Below are positions 33,227 through 43,772 of a stretch of 64,000 nucleotides of DNA, piece after piece. The stretch covers positions 14,463,589-14,527,588 of the forward strand of contig OY294048.1 of the NCBI GenBank assembly GCA_958510825.1, in the 5' to 3' direction. The DNA comes from Brachypterus glaber (Eukaryota > Arthropoda > Insecta > Coleoptera > Kateretidae). The stretch's first letter is position 1, and every line of letters starts with the position of its first letter. The position numbers were made by a program, and so were the translations under genes. The notes beneath the pieces were generated by a model. The model did not search any database, was not told the DNA's origin, and was given only the letters and a program-made list of their open reading frames with translations.

Positions 33227-33312
33227 GTTACGCCCATGTTAATGGTATAGCGTTATAGGGGGGGGGTCCTAAATGATCAAAATTTGCGTAACGTAATACT
33301 TGAACGTTCCCA
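33227..33312. mobile_element. Truncated GGGAACGTTCAAG MITE
   Basis: CATGTTAATGGTATAGCG, a G run, AAATGATCAAAATTTGCG and GTAATACTTGAACGTTCCC match the right two-thirds of the complete element at 28115. The left TIR is missing. Confidence 0.75.
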
Positions 33313-33322
33313 TACTTGAAAA

Positions 33323-33442
33323 AATAGTATGTTTCACTCAGAGGAAAAGTTCTTTTTTTACTCGTCTGTAGTTTTTTTCTACAGACTAGTAAAAAAAGCT
33401 TCACTTTTCCAATTTTCCTCTTAGTAAAACAATATACTATTT
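33323..33442. mobile_element. 120-bp hairpin MITE, AATAGTATATT family
   Basis: AATAGTATGTTTCACT, GAGGAAAAGTT and TTTTTTACTCGTCTGTAG are inverted on the right side, ending AATATACTATT. It abuts the truncated MITE just before it. Confidence 0.75.
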
Positions 33443-33630
33443 ATCTGTCTAAAAAAGTGTATCTTTTACGATTTTCTCTCAAATGGTAATTGATTTCTTA
33501 TTTCATCAGGTATGTTTTAATTCAAAAAATGTGGAGGACCACGAAATTTTCATTTAAAATCGCCCAGGTGAACTGTGAAAGGTTTTATAAAAAAAATATG
33601 CTGCCCTAAATTACAAAAGAATACTCCAGT

Positions 33631-34317
33631 CACGGCTAGCCTTAAACAACGTTAAATGGAAAGTCAAACCACCCCGGATTTTTTGATTTTAATTTGTTTT
33701 TGGGACATTTCCAAACAGTATTTGACAAAAATTGAAATCGCTCACGAAGCCATTTTTAAATAAACTAATTCTTCTTCCTCTTAAAGTTTTTCCTGACATC
33801 ACAATACGGAGTTTTTTCTATGATACACCCTATAGCATAAATACTACCCATGATACTCAATATAATCACGACCATTCTCACGTCTACTTTGTTTGTCCAA
33901 AATAAGACGACCGTGCACGTGGACATTAACAAAGTAGGCGTGTGAATGGTTGTGATTATGTCGAGTATCATGGGTAGTACCTATGCTCAATATAATCACG
34001 ACCATTCTCACGTCTACTTTGTTTGTCCAAAATAAGACGACCGTGCACGTGGACATTAACAAAGTAGGCGTGTGAATGGTTGTGATTATGTCGAGTATCA
34101 TGGGTAGTACCTATGCTATAGGGTATGTCATAGAAAAAACTCCGTATTGTGATTTTAGAAAATACTTGAAGAAAAAAAGAATGACTATTTAAAAACGGCT
34201 TCATGAGCGATTTTAATTTTTGTCAAAAACTGTTTGGAAATGTCACAAAAACAACCTAAAATCAAAAAATCCGGGGTGGTTTGACTTTCCATTTAAATTT
34301 GTTTAAGGCTAGCCGTG
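33631..34317. mobile_element. 687-bp foldback with duplicated 130-bp core
   Basis: The outer arms (CACGGCTAGCCTTAAAC, AAAGTCAAACCACCCCGGAT, CACAATACGGAGTTTTTTCT) are ~215 bases each and closely inverse. The core is two head-to-tail copies of a 130-base unit (33856-33985 and 33986-34115), each itself palindromic (AATATAATCACGACCATTCT vs its mirror, around ACCGTGCACGT). CAGT flanks both outer ends (33627-33630, 34318-34321). The overlapping frames at 33765-34204 are products of this repeat. Confidence 0.9.
33856..34115 (+). repeat. Two tandem 130-bp palindromic units
   Basis: CTCAATATAATCACGACCAT starts at 33856 and again at 33986, and the two units appear identical or nearly so, which points to a recent duplication. 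Confidence 0.9.
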
Positions 34318-34321
34318 CAGT

Positions 34322-34900
34322 ATATTAAAGTTTAATTTTAGTAAATCTCTCGCAGAAAAGTAAAGTTTAAAAAAATATAAATGCTTAGCATTTTCATTTT
34401 GGTTTACACCGAGACGAGAAGAAGAGAGCACAAAAAAACCTTAATATAATATTATAAATTATCATAATTTCATAAAGTTTTTCTTCTCATTTTTATACTT
34501 TATTACGGAGTAAGAGATGGAAAACATTAAAATTTAAATTTTCCCTTTCCCACTGTTATAATTTGCATGGCATTATTCTCCGCCTAGAATATAACATGCA
34601 TTATGAATGTTTATTTATAAATTATGTAAAGGAAGACTTTTTAGCTTAAGTATATTGTAATATATTGTGTAAAGTATCGTCCGACGCTTGACGTCCTTTT
34701 ATGAACTAGACTTTTCCACCAGAGCGTTGACGAAGGTCATTATTTTGAACCAACTTTGCGTTTGTATATGCTAATTCTGGCCACGCTTCCTCAAAATAAA
34801 AACAACTTTACAAAATACTATATTTTAGTCTAGGTTTGTTTATTATAACTAATACAATACAGGTATTGTATACAATCTGCTCAAAATCTTATGCTGTGTA
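34322..34900. other. Unassigned AT-rich sequence
   Basis: No gene. The short stretch 34680-34790 is slightly GC-richer but lacks a frame. Confidence 0.3.
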
Positions 34901-35010
34901 GAATTATTTTTGGATTTCTCAAAAGCGTTTGATAATATAGATCATAAATATTGTGTGTTTTTCTTAATTTTTAATGGGCGTTTGATAATGTTGATCACAG
35001 ATACAGATAC
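34901..35010 (+). pseudogene. LINE reverse transcriptase motif A fragment, partly duplicated
   Basis: Bases 34901-34950 read ELFLDFSKAFDNIDHKY, the classic LDFSKAFD-x-IDH motif A of non-LTR reverse transcriptase with its first catalytic Asp. At 34978-35004 a second, out-of-phase AFDNVDHRY follows, so a short part was duplicated. The rest of the protein is missing. Confidence 0.75.
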
Positions 35011-35024
35011 ACAGTGTATTTGAA

Positions 35025-35390
35025 TAAGGGTGATTCTGCATCATAAAATATGGCTAAAAGTTCCTATAAACATGTCTAAAAATGCGTCCTAAAAGAGCTG
35101 GGTGACTAAAAAATTCGGTTTTTATTTATATATAAGGTTTTGCACTAACTAATCTTAATAAGGCCCATATTCGTATGTTCATGCACTTGTTTTAATCACG
35201 GGTGTGCGAAAAGGGGGGCCCTTATCCATTTTTTTGTCCCAAACTTTTTGCTGTGTATTTTTTTGTAATTTAATTTTTGGAATAAAATTTCTCAGGTAAA
35301 AATACATAAAAAGGGTACTCTTGTTGTAATACTGTAGGATTAACCGTTTTCGAGAAAAAATTATTTGAACCATCGTAGATAACAATGGCT
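35025..35390. mobile_element. Half copy of the CTGGGTG foldback family
   Basis: The order GTGATTCTGCATCATAAAAT, AAAGTTCCTATAAACATGTC, CTTAATAAGGCCCATATTCG, GGGTGTGCGAAAAGGGGGG, GTACTCTTGTTGTAATACTG and ACCGTTTTCGAGAAAA matches the left arm of the element at 40514-41696. The right arm is absent. Confidence 0.8.
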
Positions 35391-36059
35391 GCTAACCATA
35401 GTGTCACTACTTATTTTTGTTCTAAACCTGCCCCCCCCTCCTCCCCCTAATTGATTAGTGTCAAAAATATTACTAAATGTTTGGTAAATGAAAACGTTAG
35501 AAACGATTCTATTTCATTTCAAAATTTGGCGAAGGCGCCATGTACAAAAGTATTTTATAAAACCTTTTCAAGTTCGAAAACTAACACTCTGTAATATTTC
35601 TTATTTAATTAAATATCCAGAAATAGAAACAGTAATTGTAATAAACTATAAAATAATTTATATTCGTGACTTAATTCAGAAGTTGCTCTATATTATTAAA
35701 ACTAATAAAACACATAAAACAATAAATTAACTTGTGGTTTAATCATTATTAATAATACATATCGTGATATTTTACAAAAAATTATGTATTATATATTGTT
35801 TTAATATATTTTATAAATAAAATGACTTAATTTCTTTTATTCCCCATAATCACGAAACTCCAGATACAATTTTTTTTTAATATATTCTTGAATTGGTCCT
35901 GGAAAAAAAATCACCCCTGCTATGATCCAGAAAAAGTTTTTATGCTAAACTTTAATTTACATATTTTACACATTTAAAGTATCTCGTAAAATAAATAAAA
36001 TGCTATTGTGTAAGAATCTTTAATATTTTTTCAGAAATGTTATAGAAAACACAATTAAT
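35391..36059. other. Unassigned AT-rich sequence
   Basis: An 80-codon plus frame (35488-35730) is Lys/Ile-rich as expected from AT-rich DNA and shows no motif. Confidence 0.3.
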
Positions 36060-36192
36060 AATAGTATATTACATACCGAGGTGGAAACAGTTTTATTTCC
36101 TGAGGGAAATTATAAAACCGAGGAGTGTAGCTCCAAGGTTTGCTAATTCCCGAAGAACAAAAGAAATGTTGACCTGAGGTTTGTATACTATT
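36060..36192. mobile_element. 133-bp hairpin MITE, AATAGTATATT family
   Basis: AATAGTATATTACATACCGA + GGTGG at the left faces GACCTGAGGTTTGTATACTA + TTTT at the right. Inside, TTCCTGAGGGAAATTA and GAGTGTAGCTCC give further local symmetry. Confidence 0.6.
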
Positions 36193-37396
36193 TTATTCAC
36201 AACCATACCTTATTTACAATCATTTGCGTTCTTTCCCACTACAAAAACTCTTTGAATTTTGACGCCATATTGAAAAGTTTAGTTGCACTGAAGTTTGTTA
36301 CAAGAGGGCAACACATGTTTTTTTTTTGAGTGCGTTTGTATTGTTTTCTGACAGCAGAGTTTTAATGAGACATGATTGTTAATAAATAAACTATTTATTT
36401 ATAGTTTTCCGTGTAAAATACGAAGAAAAACAAAAAAAATTAATTTATACACTAACTAAAGCTTAATGACAATTTTGATTATACTAGGGATACATCAAAG
36501 AAATACGATGAATGATTGGCCATCAAGGTAAATAATATTCTTGAATTTATCTTACTTTAAAACTATTTTTGGTTATTTGTTATATTAGTTTAGGTACCTA
36601 GGTATCTTATACTGTAATGCATTTTTCTTTTTAACTGAAGTTTATCACGTTTATCTAAACCAAAAAATAGTAATATAATAACCTATAAAGTTGGAAGTAG
36701 TCACTGTTTATTTTTCATAAATGCCAAAAAAAATATAACTTAAATTTTTATGTGATGTTATTTTATAAAAATAAATCATGAATAAATGAATAAATAAAAA
36801 AATAAATGCATTTAAAACATAAAATTTAGGTCGATAAATTCAAGTGACATACGTGAAGCTAGGCTACAAGAGGCTTCCCGACCAAGGGAGAGAAATGAGG
36901 TGTTTCTAATTTTTTGGACTTTTTTTTCCAAATTTTGTGTATTAAAATTAAATATTGCTGCTTTTTCCTACTTCTTAATATTTAATAAGAAATAAGCTGG
37001 ACTTTTAATTGAAAATCTAATTAGTAAGTAATTACTTTAATTTTTCGAAAATATAGAAGTTTTCTAGCATACCTATATTACCTTTTTTTTATAAAAGCTA
37101 ACTAATGCTTTGTTTATATACTCTTATTTCTTTACCTTACGTTGCTAGGAGTATGTTTTTCAACTCATTTAGACAAAAACAATCAAGAAAACAACTAAAA
37201 TACAGTGATATTAACTCAAAATTAACCAGTATTTTTTCTCATGGGTTATACTTACTTGACTCAAACAAAATTAAATAATAATTTCAACCATAACAAATGT
37301 AATAAAAAAAATCCATGTTATATACATAGGTTTCTCAAATACAATCATTACAAAGCGTGAAATTTATATTGAAGCAAAGTATTTCTAATCCCTAGG
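36193..37396. other. Unassigned AT-rich sequence
   Basis: No gene or repeat recognised. Confidence 0.3.
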
Positions 37397-37555
37397 TCAA
37401 CACGCTTGTCTAATATCTTGTCGAAGCTGCGCGGGAATGTTTAACATCCAACGCCCTCCGTCAGGGTCCCGTAACCACAATATATCCCTCATCCTTCACT
37501 AAATTGGAGACACTTGTTGTTCGTCTCTAACCCAGAGATCGTGGTTTTATTGACA
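37397..37555 (-). pseudogene. Coding-like fragment of unknown origin
   Basis: Read on the minus strand, one frame gives DLWVRDEQQVSPI, two stops, RMRDILWLRDPDGGRWM then LNIPAQLRQDIRQAC and a stop. GC is raised in this ~150-base patch. The composition is protein-like but I recognise no domain. It is most likely the degraded 3' end of a TE or host exon. Confidence 0.3.
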
Positions 37556-38427
37556 CAACTAGTTCTTATCTTGGAAATAAAAAATTGTGGGCTACTTAGT
37601 TTTAGTGTTAACAATAAGGTGGAATATTTATATATAAATTTTCTATAGAAACAAATCTAAAGAATATAGAGTAGGGTACTTAAACCTATATACAGGGTGT
37701 TAACGATCATCTGGTATAAATTTTAAGGGATCATAGTCCATATGTTCGAGTATCTGATAGAGAGAAGTAATATTTTTTTATACCAATAACATTTTTAAAA
37801 AGTATTGATAATGCTAAATCTGGCAACACTGTTTCTATGATGTATGTGGAGGTGAGTCCTTTACTGGAATTTGTTCACGTGGGGACAGCACTTCTATCTC
37901 TTTTTCAACTTCACCTAAGGTTGTAATCTCTTCGCTTCATCGCAAACTGACTCAGACTTTTTAAATTCTCTGTATAAGGAATATCATAATCTTTGATAAT
38001 AAGTATGATTAAATACGATCTCGTTTTACTTTGTAGAGGTTGTCTCTCTTGTACTCATATGGGGGCGTATGTAGTCACACGAGTAGAAGCGAGAAAGCAT
38101 TCTGTATTATTTAATTTAAATAAATGTATTCTTATAAAAGCTTTAATTGAAATTTATATAAAAAATATAAAACGAATCTGGAAAACTTTATTTTACTCTT
38201 TAAAGTAAAAAAGCAATAACTGAATATTACTAAATTAAGTTGTTCGTTGAGAAGTAAAATTATACCGTTTCTAAAAATATTTTGATTTAATAAATAAACT
38301 CCTTTGTATCCACATTATTAGTAAATTGAATTGAAACATTAAAATTAATATTTTCGTTTGAAAGTGGAGAGTGAATAATAAAAAGAAGAGCTCTCGAAAA
38401 GCTACAAATACAAAAGCTCTACACAGC
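37556..38427. other. Mostly unassigned; a mariner-like end at 37693
   Basis: TA followed by CAGGGTGTTAACGATCATC at 37691 resembles the TA-flanked CAGGGTG ends at 58177 and 56782. A patch near 37855-37990 has moderate GC without an intact frame. Confidence 0.35.
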
Positions 38428-38480
38428 AGAAATTACACAGCTCCACAAAAAAATATATTGTGATATCTATGGGATCCAAT
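38427..38480. mobile_element. Solo left end of the ACACAG MITE family
   Basis: AATT then ACACAGCTCCACAAAAAAAT, followed by CTATGGGATCCAATATG as in other copies. No matching right end was found. Confidence 0.6.
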
Positions 38481-39434
38481 ATGTGTTATTGGCCTTTTCT
38501 TCTGATAATTGGCCAACGATAACGATGGGATGATTTGAAGTATTTAATTTTCCCAGTGTTACCAACATACATTAATTCATAAAGCTCTCAGTAGAGTAAC
38601 ATCATTGATGGTCGAGACCATAAAATTTGTTTATTTCTTGTATTTTGCCAAGATCTTGCATTAAAAGTGAAGCCGCCCGATATCACTCTTGATATTGAAG
38701 CTGATTATTGTTCGCCTCACGGATGGGTAGCTATGGAAAATATGTGTGCGTCTCACTTGCACGCACGCACGCTTATGACGTAAAGAAGAGAGCGCGCTGT
38801 CCGTTCGGTGATACCTCCCCCTTGCGTCGCAGCTTTTCTACCGCGTGGATGACTATACTTGAATATGCATCTACATTAAAATTGTAAACTTAGGAATGAA
38901 CCAACAAAGAATTATTATATTTTATGACTAAACTTTTTGTCGGTATAAGACAGCGGCAACAGTGTAAGACCTTCAATTTACTACAAATCAACGCATTTTA
39001 TTTAATCATTTTTCCTATATCTTTTGCTATAAATTTTGGTTTGGACTGAACTGAAAAAGCGGGCTCAAAATGCTAAAATGGCAAAATGATAAAAAATCTC
39101 TTAAATTTAGTTATTGAAAAAATACAAAATACCTCACCTTAAACTTTTAATGTTTTCGTGCTTGCTTTTTGGACGTATCTACCCGAGGGGCAAATCATAT
39201 GGGCGATATTGATTAATGTAAAAAGCGAGATTAAGGTAATATTTCGTCCTCCAAATGAAGAGTGACTTGCTTCTCGTATCTACCTATAAAGATTTTTTGA
39301 GAATAAATGTAGATTTTTTATGAAATTAGTGCCGAAGAACTCATATCTGACTGTAAAATTTCTTTTGAGTGTGTTTATGCAACCCGTTATTTTTTTTTAT
39401 TTTCTTGAAAGCTTAATGTCCTTAAGATATTTTG
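38481..39434. other. Unassigned, one GC-rich patch
   Basis: 38690-38850 is clearly GC-richer (CACGCACGCACGC, AGAGAGCGCGCTGTCCGTTC). A frame with KVKPPDITLDIEADYCSPHG is open for ~45 codons from ~38662 but is not recognised. It could be a CpG-rich promoter/exon remnant or a retroposon head. Confidence 0.3.
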
Positions 39435-39710
39435 CTATTAGATTCGGATTCTTAGCCCCCAATTTAATAAAAAGAAATCTTTATTTATTTATATATTTAT
39501 TCTTCAAAATTTGATATTAAACGTTCCTTAAAACTTAAAAGCTAGCGCAGAAACAGAAAAGCTTTTTTTTTCGAAACGAACTTATATGAAAGTTCTTATT
39601 TTTAAAAATTTTTAATTGACAAAATCTGGTTGCAGATTACAGCTAGCAGGTCTGGTTTTCAAGAAAAGCATTGTCGAACTTGTAATTTTATTTTTTTGCG
39701 TTCTTGATCA

Positions 39711-39941
39711 ATGTTTTCTCGAAAATCTGATGTGTTGGATTCGGATTCAACAGCCCAAAACCTAGCGATATATCACATGTTGAAAACTGAAATTATTTTT
39801 TTGCGGAGCTGTGTTATTTTTCATAAGATTAACAATTGTATATTGCACTACTTCAGTTTTAATCTGGAAACGGGAATAAATGAGATTTATACTTTGGACT
39901 CAGCCAGTCAGAAAAATTTGTATAAAATATTGAAATATTAA
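39711..39941 (+). CDS. Unrecognised 76-codon frame inside the duplicated unit
   Basis: Starts FSRKSDVLDSDSTAQNLA and ends with LDSASQKNLYKILKY and a stop. Its corresponding sequence in unit 2 (41860-42025) lacks ~60 bases of the middle, so at most one copy could be intact. Composition is less AT-biased than random frames here, which hints at a terminal exon or TE fragment. No known domain seen. Confidence 0.2.
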   Translation: MFSRKSDVLDSDSTAQNLAIYHMLKTEIIFLRSCVIFHKINNCILHYFSFNLETGINEIYTLDSASQKNLYKILKY

Positions 39942-40064
39942 ACCACGCTTTTCTCTAATCATTTTAATAAAACTGAATCATTTTATTCGTTATTAAACCA
40001 ACTTCAAAATAATTGAAATAAAGGTACCTATATAACCCTTGTCGAAAAATTCCCAACTTTTGAT

Positions 40065-40390
40065 TCTTTATCCTCAACCGGCGGCCCATGGTCCACCACC
40101 AGAGTTGGCCACCCAAGACTGTTTGGGTAAAAATTTAAATATACAAAAAATATTAATAACACATAAAATCATCGACATTCAGAAAAAATCATGCAGACGC
40201 GTCTGAATGTCGATGATTTAATGTATTATTAATATTTTTTGTAAATTTAAAATTTTACGCAAACATTCTTGGGTGGGCCCCTTTGGTGGTGGGCCCTGAG
40301 CCAACCCGGCCCATAGTTAATCCGTCTTTGTTTTCGAAACTACATCCAACTGGTTGAGGATAAAGAATCAAATGTTGAGTATTTTTTCAA
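40065..40390. mobile_element. Palindromic element in unit 1, GC-rich GGCCC arms
   Basis: CACCCAAGACTGTTTGGGTA and AAATACAAAAAATATTAATA-type arms mirror ATATTTTTTGTAAATTTAA and ATTCTTGGGTGGGCCC, around CAGACGCGTCTG. The outer arm GATAAAGAATCAAATGTTGA survives only on the right together with TTTCGAAACTACATCCAAC. Confidence 0.75.
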
Positions 40391-40436
40391 CTATTAGATT
40401 CGGATTCTTAGCCCCCAATTTAATAAAAAGAAATCT

Positions 40437-40511
<75 letters not shown>
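40437..40511 (+). repeat. (TTTA)n microsatellite
   Basis: About 19 uninterrupted ATTT units. Unit 1 has only ~5 at the matching place, so it expanded after duplication. Confidence 0.95.
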
Positions 40512-40513
40512 TA

Positions 40514-41696
40514 CTGGGTGTATTTGAAATAGGGTCGGAAATTTTAACAGGTGATTCTACATGATAAAATTTGACAAAAAGTTCCTATAAACATATGTCT
40601 AAAAATGCGTCATAAGGGAGCTACGCCCCTTTGAAATTGGCTAAAAAAATCGGTTTTTATTTAATAACTCAGGAACCCTTTGAGATATATTAACGAGGTT
40701 TTGAACGTGAATTAATCCTAATAAGGCCCATCTTTGTATGTAATTTTCACGTACTTATTTAAACCAGGGGTGTGCGAAAAGGGGGGTCCTTATCAGTATT
40801 TTGTCCCAAACTTTTTTCTGTGTAACTTTTTTGCAATTTTATTTTTAAAATATGATTCCTCAGGTCAAAATACATAAAAAAGGTACTCTTGTTGTAATAC
40901 TGTAGGATTAACCGTTTTCGAGAAAAGTTAATTTGAAGGTGAAATTTCACTGTTCGAGGACGAAAAATTCAATACTAAAATGTCGAAAACCAAAATTTTA
41001 ATGATGCAATGTTATTCTACATCAAAAGCTAAGAAAAAAAGTTTTCATACATGTATGTCGAAAAAACGCTTTTAAAGCTACCATAGCCCTTTAAAAATGG
41101 TGCATATTTAGGAGACCATAGCTCCATTAGGATTCATTTTTGGAAGTACCTGTATATGAGGTTTTTTCTTAGTTTTTAATGTACATTCGTCCTGCATCAT
41201 TAAAATTTTGGTTTTCAACATTTTAGTATTTAATTTTTCGTCCTCGAACCGTGGAATTTCACCTTCAAATGAATTTTTCTCGAAAACGATTAATCCTACA
41301 GTATTACAACAAGAGTACCTTTTTTATGTATTTTGACCTGGGGAATCATATTTCAAAAATAAAATTGCAAAAAAGTTACACAGAAAAAAGTTTGGGACAA
41401 AAAACTGATAAGCCCCCCCCGTTTCGCACACCCCTAGTTTAAATAAGTACGTGAAAATTACATACAAAGATGGGCCTTATTAAGATTAATTCACGTGCAA
41501 AACCTCGTTAATATATCTCAAAGGGTTCCTGAGTTATTAAATGAAAACCGATTTTTTAGCCACTTTCAAAGGGGCGTAGCTCCCTTATGACGCATTTTTA
41601 GACATATGTTTATAGGAACTTTTTGTCATTTTTTATGATGTAAAACCATCTTTTAAAATTTCCGACCCTATTTCAAATACACCGTGTATATTTATT
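40514..41696. mobile_element. 1183-bp foldback, TA-flanked CTGGGTG/CACGGTG ends
   Basis: CTGGGTGTATTTGAAATAGG + GTCGGAAATTTT at the left is mirrored by AAAATTTCCGACCCTATTTC + AAATACACCGTG at the right, with TA on both sides. The arms run ~440 bases (CATAAGGGAGCTACGCCCCT, AATAAGGCCCATCTTTG, TGTGCGAAAAGGGGGG, GTACTCTTGTTGTAATACTG). The centre has another short inverted pair around 41000-41200. TA flanks and CNGGGTG-like tips suggest a Tc1/mariner-type derivative. The 63-codon frames in each arm are mirror images and not genes. Confidence 0.85.
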
Positions 41697-42109
41697 CTCC
41701 AAAATTTAATATTAAACGTTCCTTAAAACTTAAAAGTTTTAGAGATTTTTTGATAAAACCGACTCTGGTTGCAGATTAGAGCTAGCAGGTCTGGTTTTCA
41801 AGAAAAACATTGTCTAACTTTTAATTTTAATTTTTTGCGTTCTTGATCAATGTTTTCTCGAAAATCTGATGTGTTGGATTCGGATTCAACAGCCCAAAAC
41901 CTAGCGATATATCACAACATGTTAGAAACCGAAATTATTTTTTTGCGGAGCTGTGTTATTTTTCTTAAGATTAACAATTTGGACTCAGCCAGTCAGAAAA
42001 ATTTGTATAAAATATTGAAATATTAAACCACGCTTTATCTAATCATTTTAATAAAACTGAATCATTTTATTCGTTATTAAACTAACTTCATAATAAAGGT
42101 ACCTATATA

Positions 42110-42436
42110 ATCCTTGTCGAAAAAATCCTCAACATTTGATTCTTTATCCTCAACCAGTTGGATGTAGTTTCGAAAACAGAGCCGGATTAACTATGGGCCA
42201 GGTAGGCCGGCGGCCCATGGCCCACCACCAGACGGGGCCCACCCAAGACTGTTTAGGTAAAATTTTAAATATACAAAAAATATTAATAATGCATAAAATC
42301 ATCGACGTTCAGAAAAAATCACGCGAACCCGTCTGAATGTCAATGATTTTATGTATTATTAATATTTTTTGTAAATTTAAAATTTTACGGAAACATCCTT
42401 GGGTGGACCCCTCTGGTGATGGGCCCTGGGCCGCCG
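42110..42436. mobile_element. Palindromic element in unit 2
   Basis: Left arm: ACATTTGATTCTTTATCCTC, CAGTTGGATGTAGTTTCG, GCCGGATTAACTATGGGCC. Around a loop with CGAACCCGTCTG the inner arm is mirrored, ending TGGTGATGGGCCCTGGGCCG. It complements the copy at 40065, where the other arm is complete. Confidence 0.7.
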
Positions 42437-42816
42437 GAAGTTTGCATTGATCCAACTTGATTTGTGGCTGGTTTTTGAGTTATAGGTCAAAAAGTCAGAA
42501 ACAGTATTTTTTTTTAATAAAAAACTTTATATCAAGTTTTTTTTCTTACTATAATATAATATATAATATAATATATTATTTACTCGTGATAAAAAACTAA
42601 AATTATAATTTTGTTGTTTTAAAAAGGTAAAAAAATCTTTGAAGATATGACGAAGGCGCAACTACAAGATAAAAAAAGAGAAAAAATGGTCAGATTTCCT
42701 TAATAATGTATAGAATTTACAATAAAATGACGCATAAAAATCTTTCAAAATAGTTATAAATATTTTGAAAAAAAAAAGATAATGAGATAAATTAAATATG
42801 TAGTTTCTCAAAAAAC
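42437..42816. other. Unassigned AT-rich sequence
   Basis: AT dinucleotide-rich stretch at 42548-42580; no gene. Confidence 0.35.
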
Positions 42817-42840
42817 TAGATTAGATTAGATTAGATTAGA
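42817..42840 (-). repeat. (TTAGA)5 pentamer tail of the LINE
   Basis: TTAGATTAGATTAGATTAGA on the plus strand lies exactly at the LINE's 3' end. It resembles the insect telomere unit TTAGG by one base, but its position makes it a retrotransposon tail. Confidence 0.8.
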
Positions 42841-43009
42841 GTTTATTAATAAATAAAAAATTACAATATATTTCTTATATTCTACATTTACATAATAAAA
42901 TTATTATTTATTAATTATATTTAGTATAACTTAGTGGTCTTAAAGCCATCAAGTGGCTTGTTAGCGACCATTCATTTAAATGGATGATTATTTAAATATT
43001 TATATATAC

Positions 43010-43180
43010 ACATACACATACATACATACACACACATAGACATACACATAGTAAAGGCAAAGTGAAAGTTTATACGCATGTATATCTAAAAGAAAGAAAA
43101 AGAATATATATATAAATACATATATATACACATATATATACATATATAATAATGCATATAAAATTATATGTTAAAAGGTC
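43010..43180. repeat. TA/CA microsatellites in the LINE 3' UTR
   Basis: Mixed (CATA)n, (CACA) and (TA)n runs. Confidence 0.9.
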
Positions 43181-43188
43181 ATTAAATT

Positions 43189-43771
43189 TTATTGCATATT
43201 ATTATTTGTTAGAGCATTTGTGATTGTTTCTAAATTTTGTTTCATCCATTGGGAAGTAAGTTTCGTAAAATTTTTGACAGTACCATTAAACTGTTTTAAA
43301 TTATTGGGTAGAAGATTGTAAAGTTTATATATATGATACAAAAAGTTTTTTTGATTTATTGCTTTTTTGGATTTTTCAAAAATTGACAAGTTATTTTCCA
43401 TAGATCTGGTATTATACGTATTATTTACTTTAGTAATAACATTTTTATTATTAAAGTAAAATTTTAGTAAACTTAAATAGTAGAGTTCTTTTATTGACAT
43501 TACATTAAAATCTAGAAAAGTTTGTTCTGTAGAGTGTCTTTTGTTTTTTTGTAGAATTATTTTAATGATAGTTTTTTGTATTACATTTAATTTTTCTATG
43601 TAAGTTTTACCCACTGCACCCCACCCTAGAATACCATAGCCTAGTATCGACTGCACAAGTGCAAAATACATATTTTTTAAATGTCGTTGTGAAAATATGT
43701 TTCTTATAGAGAGAAAGTACCATATGAATTTTCTTAACTTGTTTGACAATTCGAAAGTTTGTTTTTCCCAT
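43189..43771 (-). pseudogene. LINE reverse transcriptase, C-terminal part
   Basis: Continues from the upstream frame after a frameshift at ~43775: DCHLRWEKQTFELSNKLRKF, then RHLKNMYFALVQSILGYGIL + GWG (the usual Y-x-x-L-x-x-S-x-L-x-YG-x-x-x-WG block), KLNVIQKTIIKIIL, and a tail ending NALTNNNMQ. This is the region downstream of the polymerase palm in CR1/jockey-like elements. Length is normal for that region. Confidence 0.85.
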
Positions 43772-43772
43772 C

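Larger units (their letters stand above)
39435..40390 (+). repeat. Tandem segmental duplication, unit 1 (956 bp)
   Basis: It begins CTATTAGATTCGGATTCTTA, as does unit 2 at 40391. Order: AT-rich start with TTTA repeats, a 76-codon frame (39711-39941), then a palindromic element from 40065. In this unit the right arm of that palindrome is complete and the left arm has lost its distal part. Confidence 0.85.
40391..42436 (+). repeat. Tandem segmental duplication, unit 2 (interrupted)
   Basis: The pieces 40391-40511 and 41699-42436 line up with unit 1 in order. Between them sits the foldback 40514-41696. Relative to unit 1 it has a ~60-base deletion in the frame region and a complete left arm of the palindromic element, but a truncated right arm. 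Confidence 0.85.

Noticed and set aside
33765..34204. Three overlapping minus frames with identical inner parts
   Set aside because: They come from the duplicated palindromic core of a foldback; the repetition explains the frames.
40759..41442. Two 63-codon frames of near-identical sequence on opposite strands
   Set aside because: They are the two mirror arms of one foldback element; the similar frame at 35179-35385 is a third copy of the arm.
42817..42840. TTAGA repeats as interstitial telomere sequence
   Set aside because: Unit differs from TTAGG, only five copies exist, and they sit at the 3' end of a LINE.
43010..43180. Evenly spaced CATA/CACA repeats as a CRISPR-like or regulatory array
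   Set aside because: Plain microsatellite in a retrotransposon 3' UTR.
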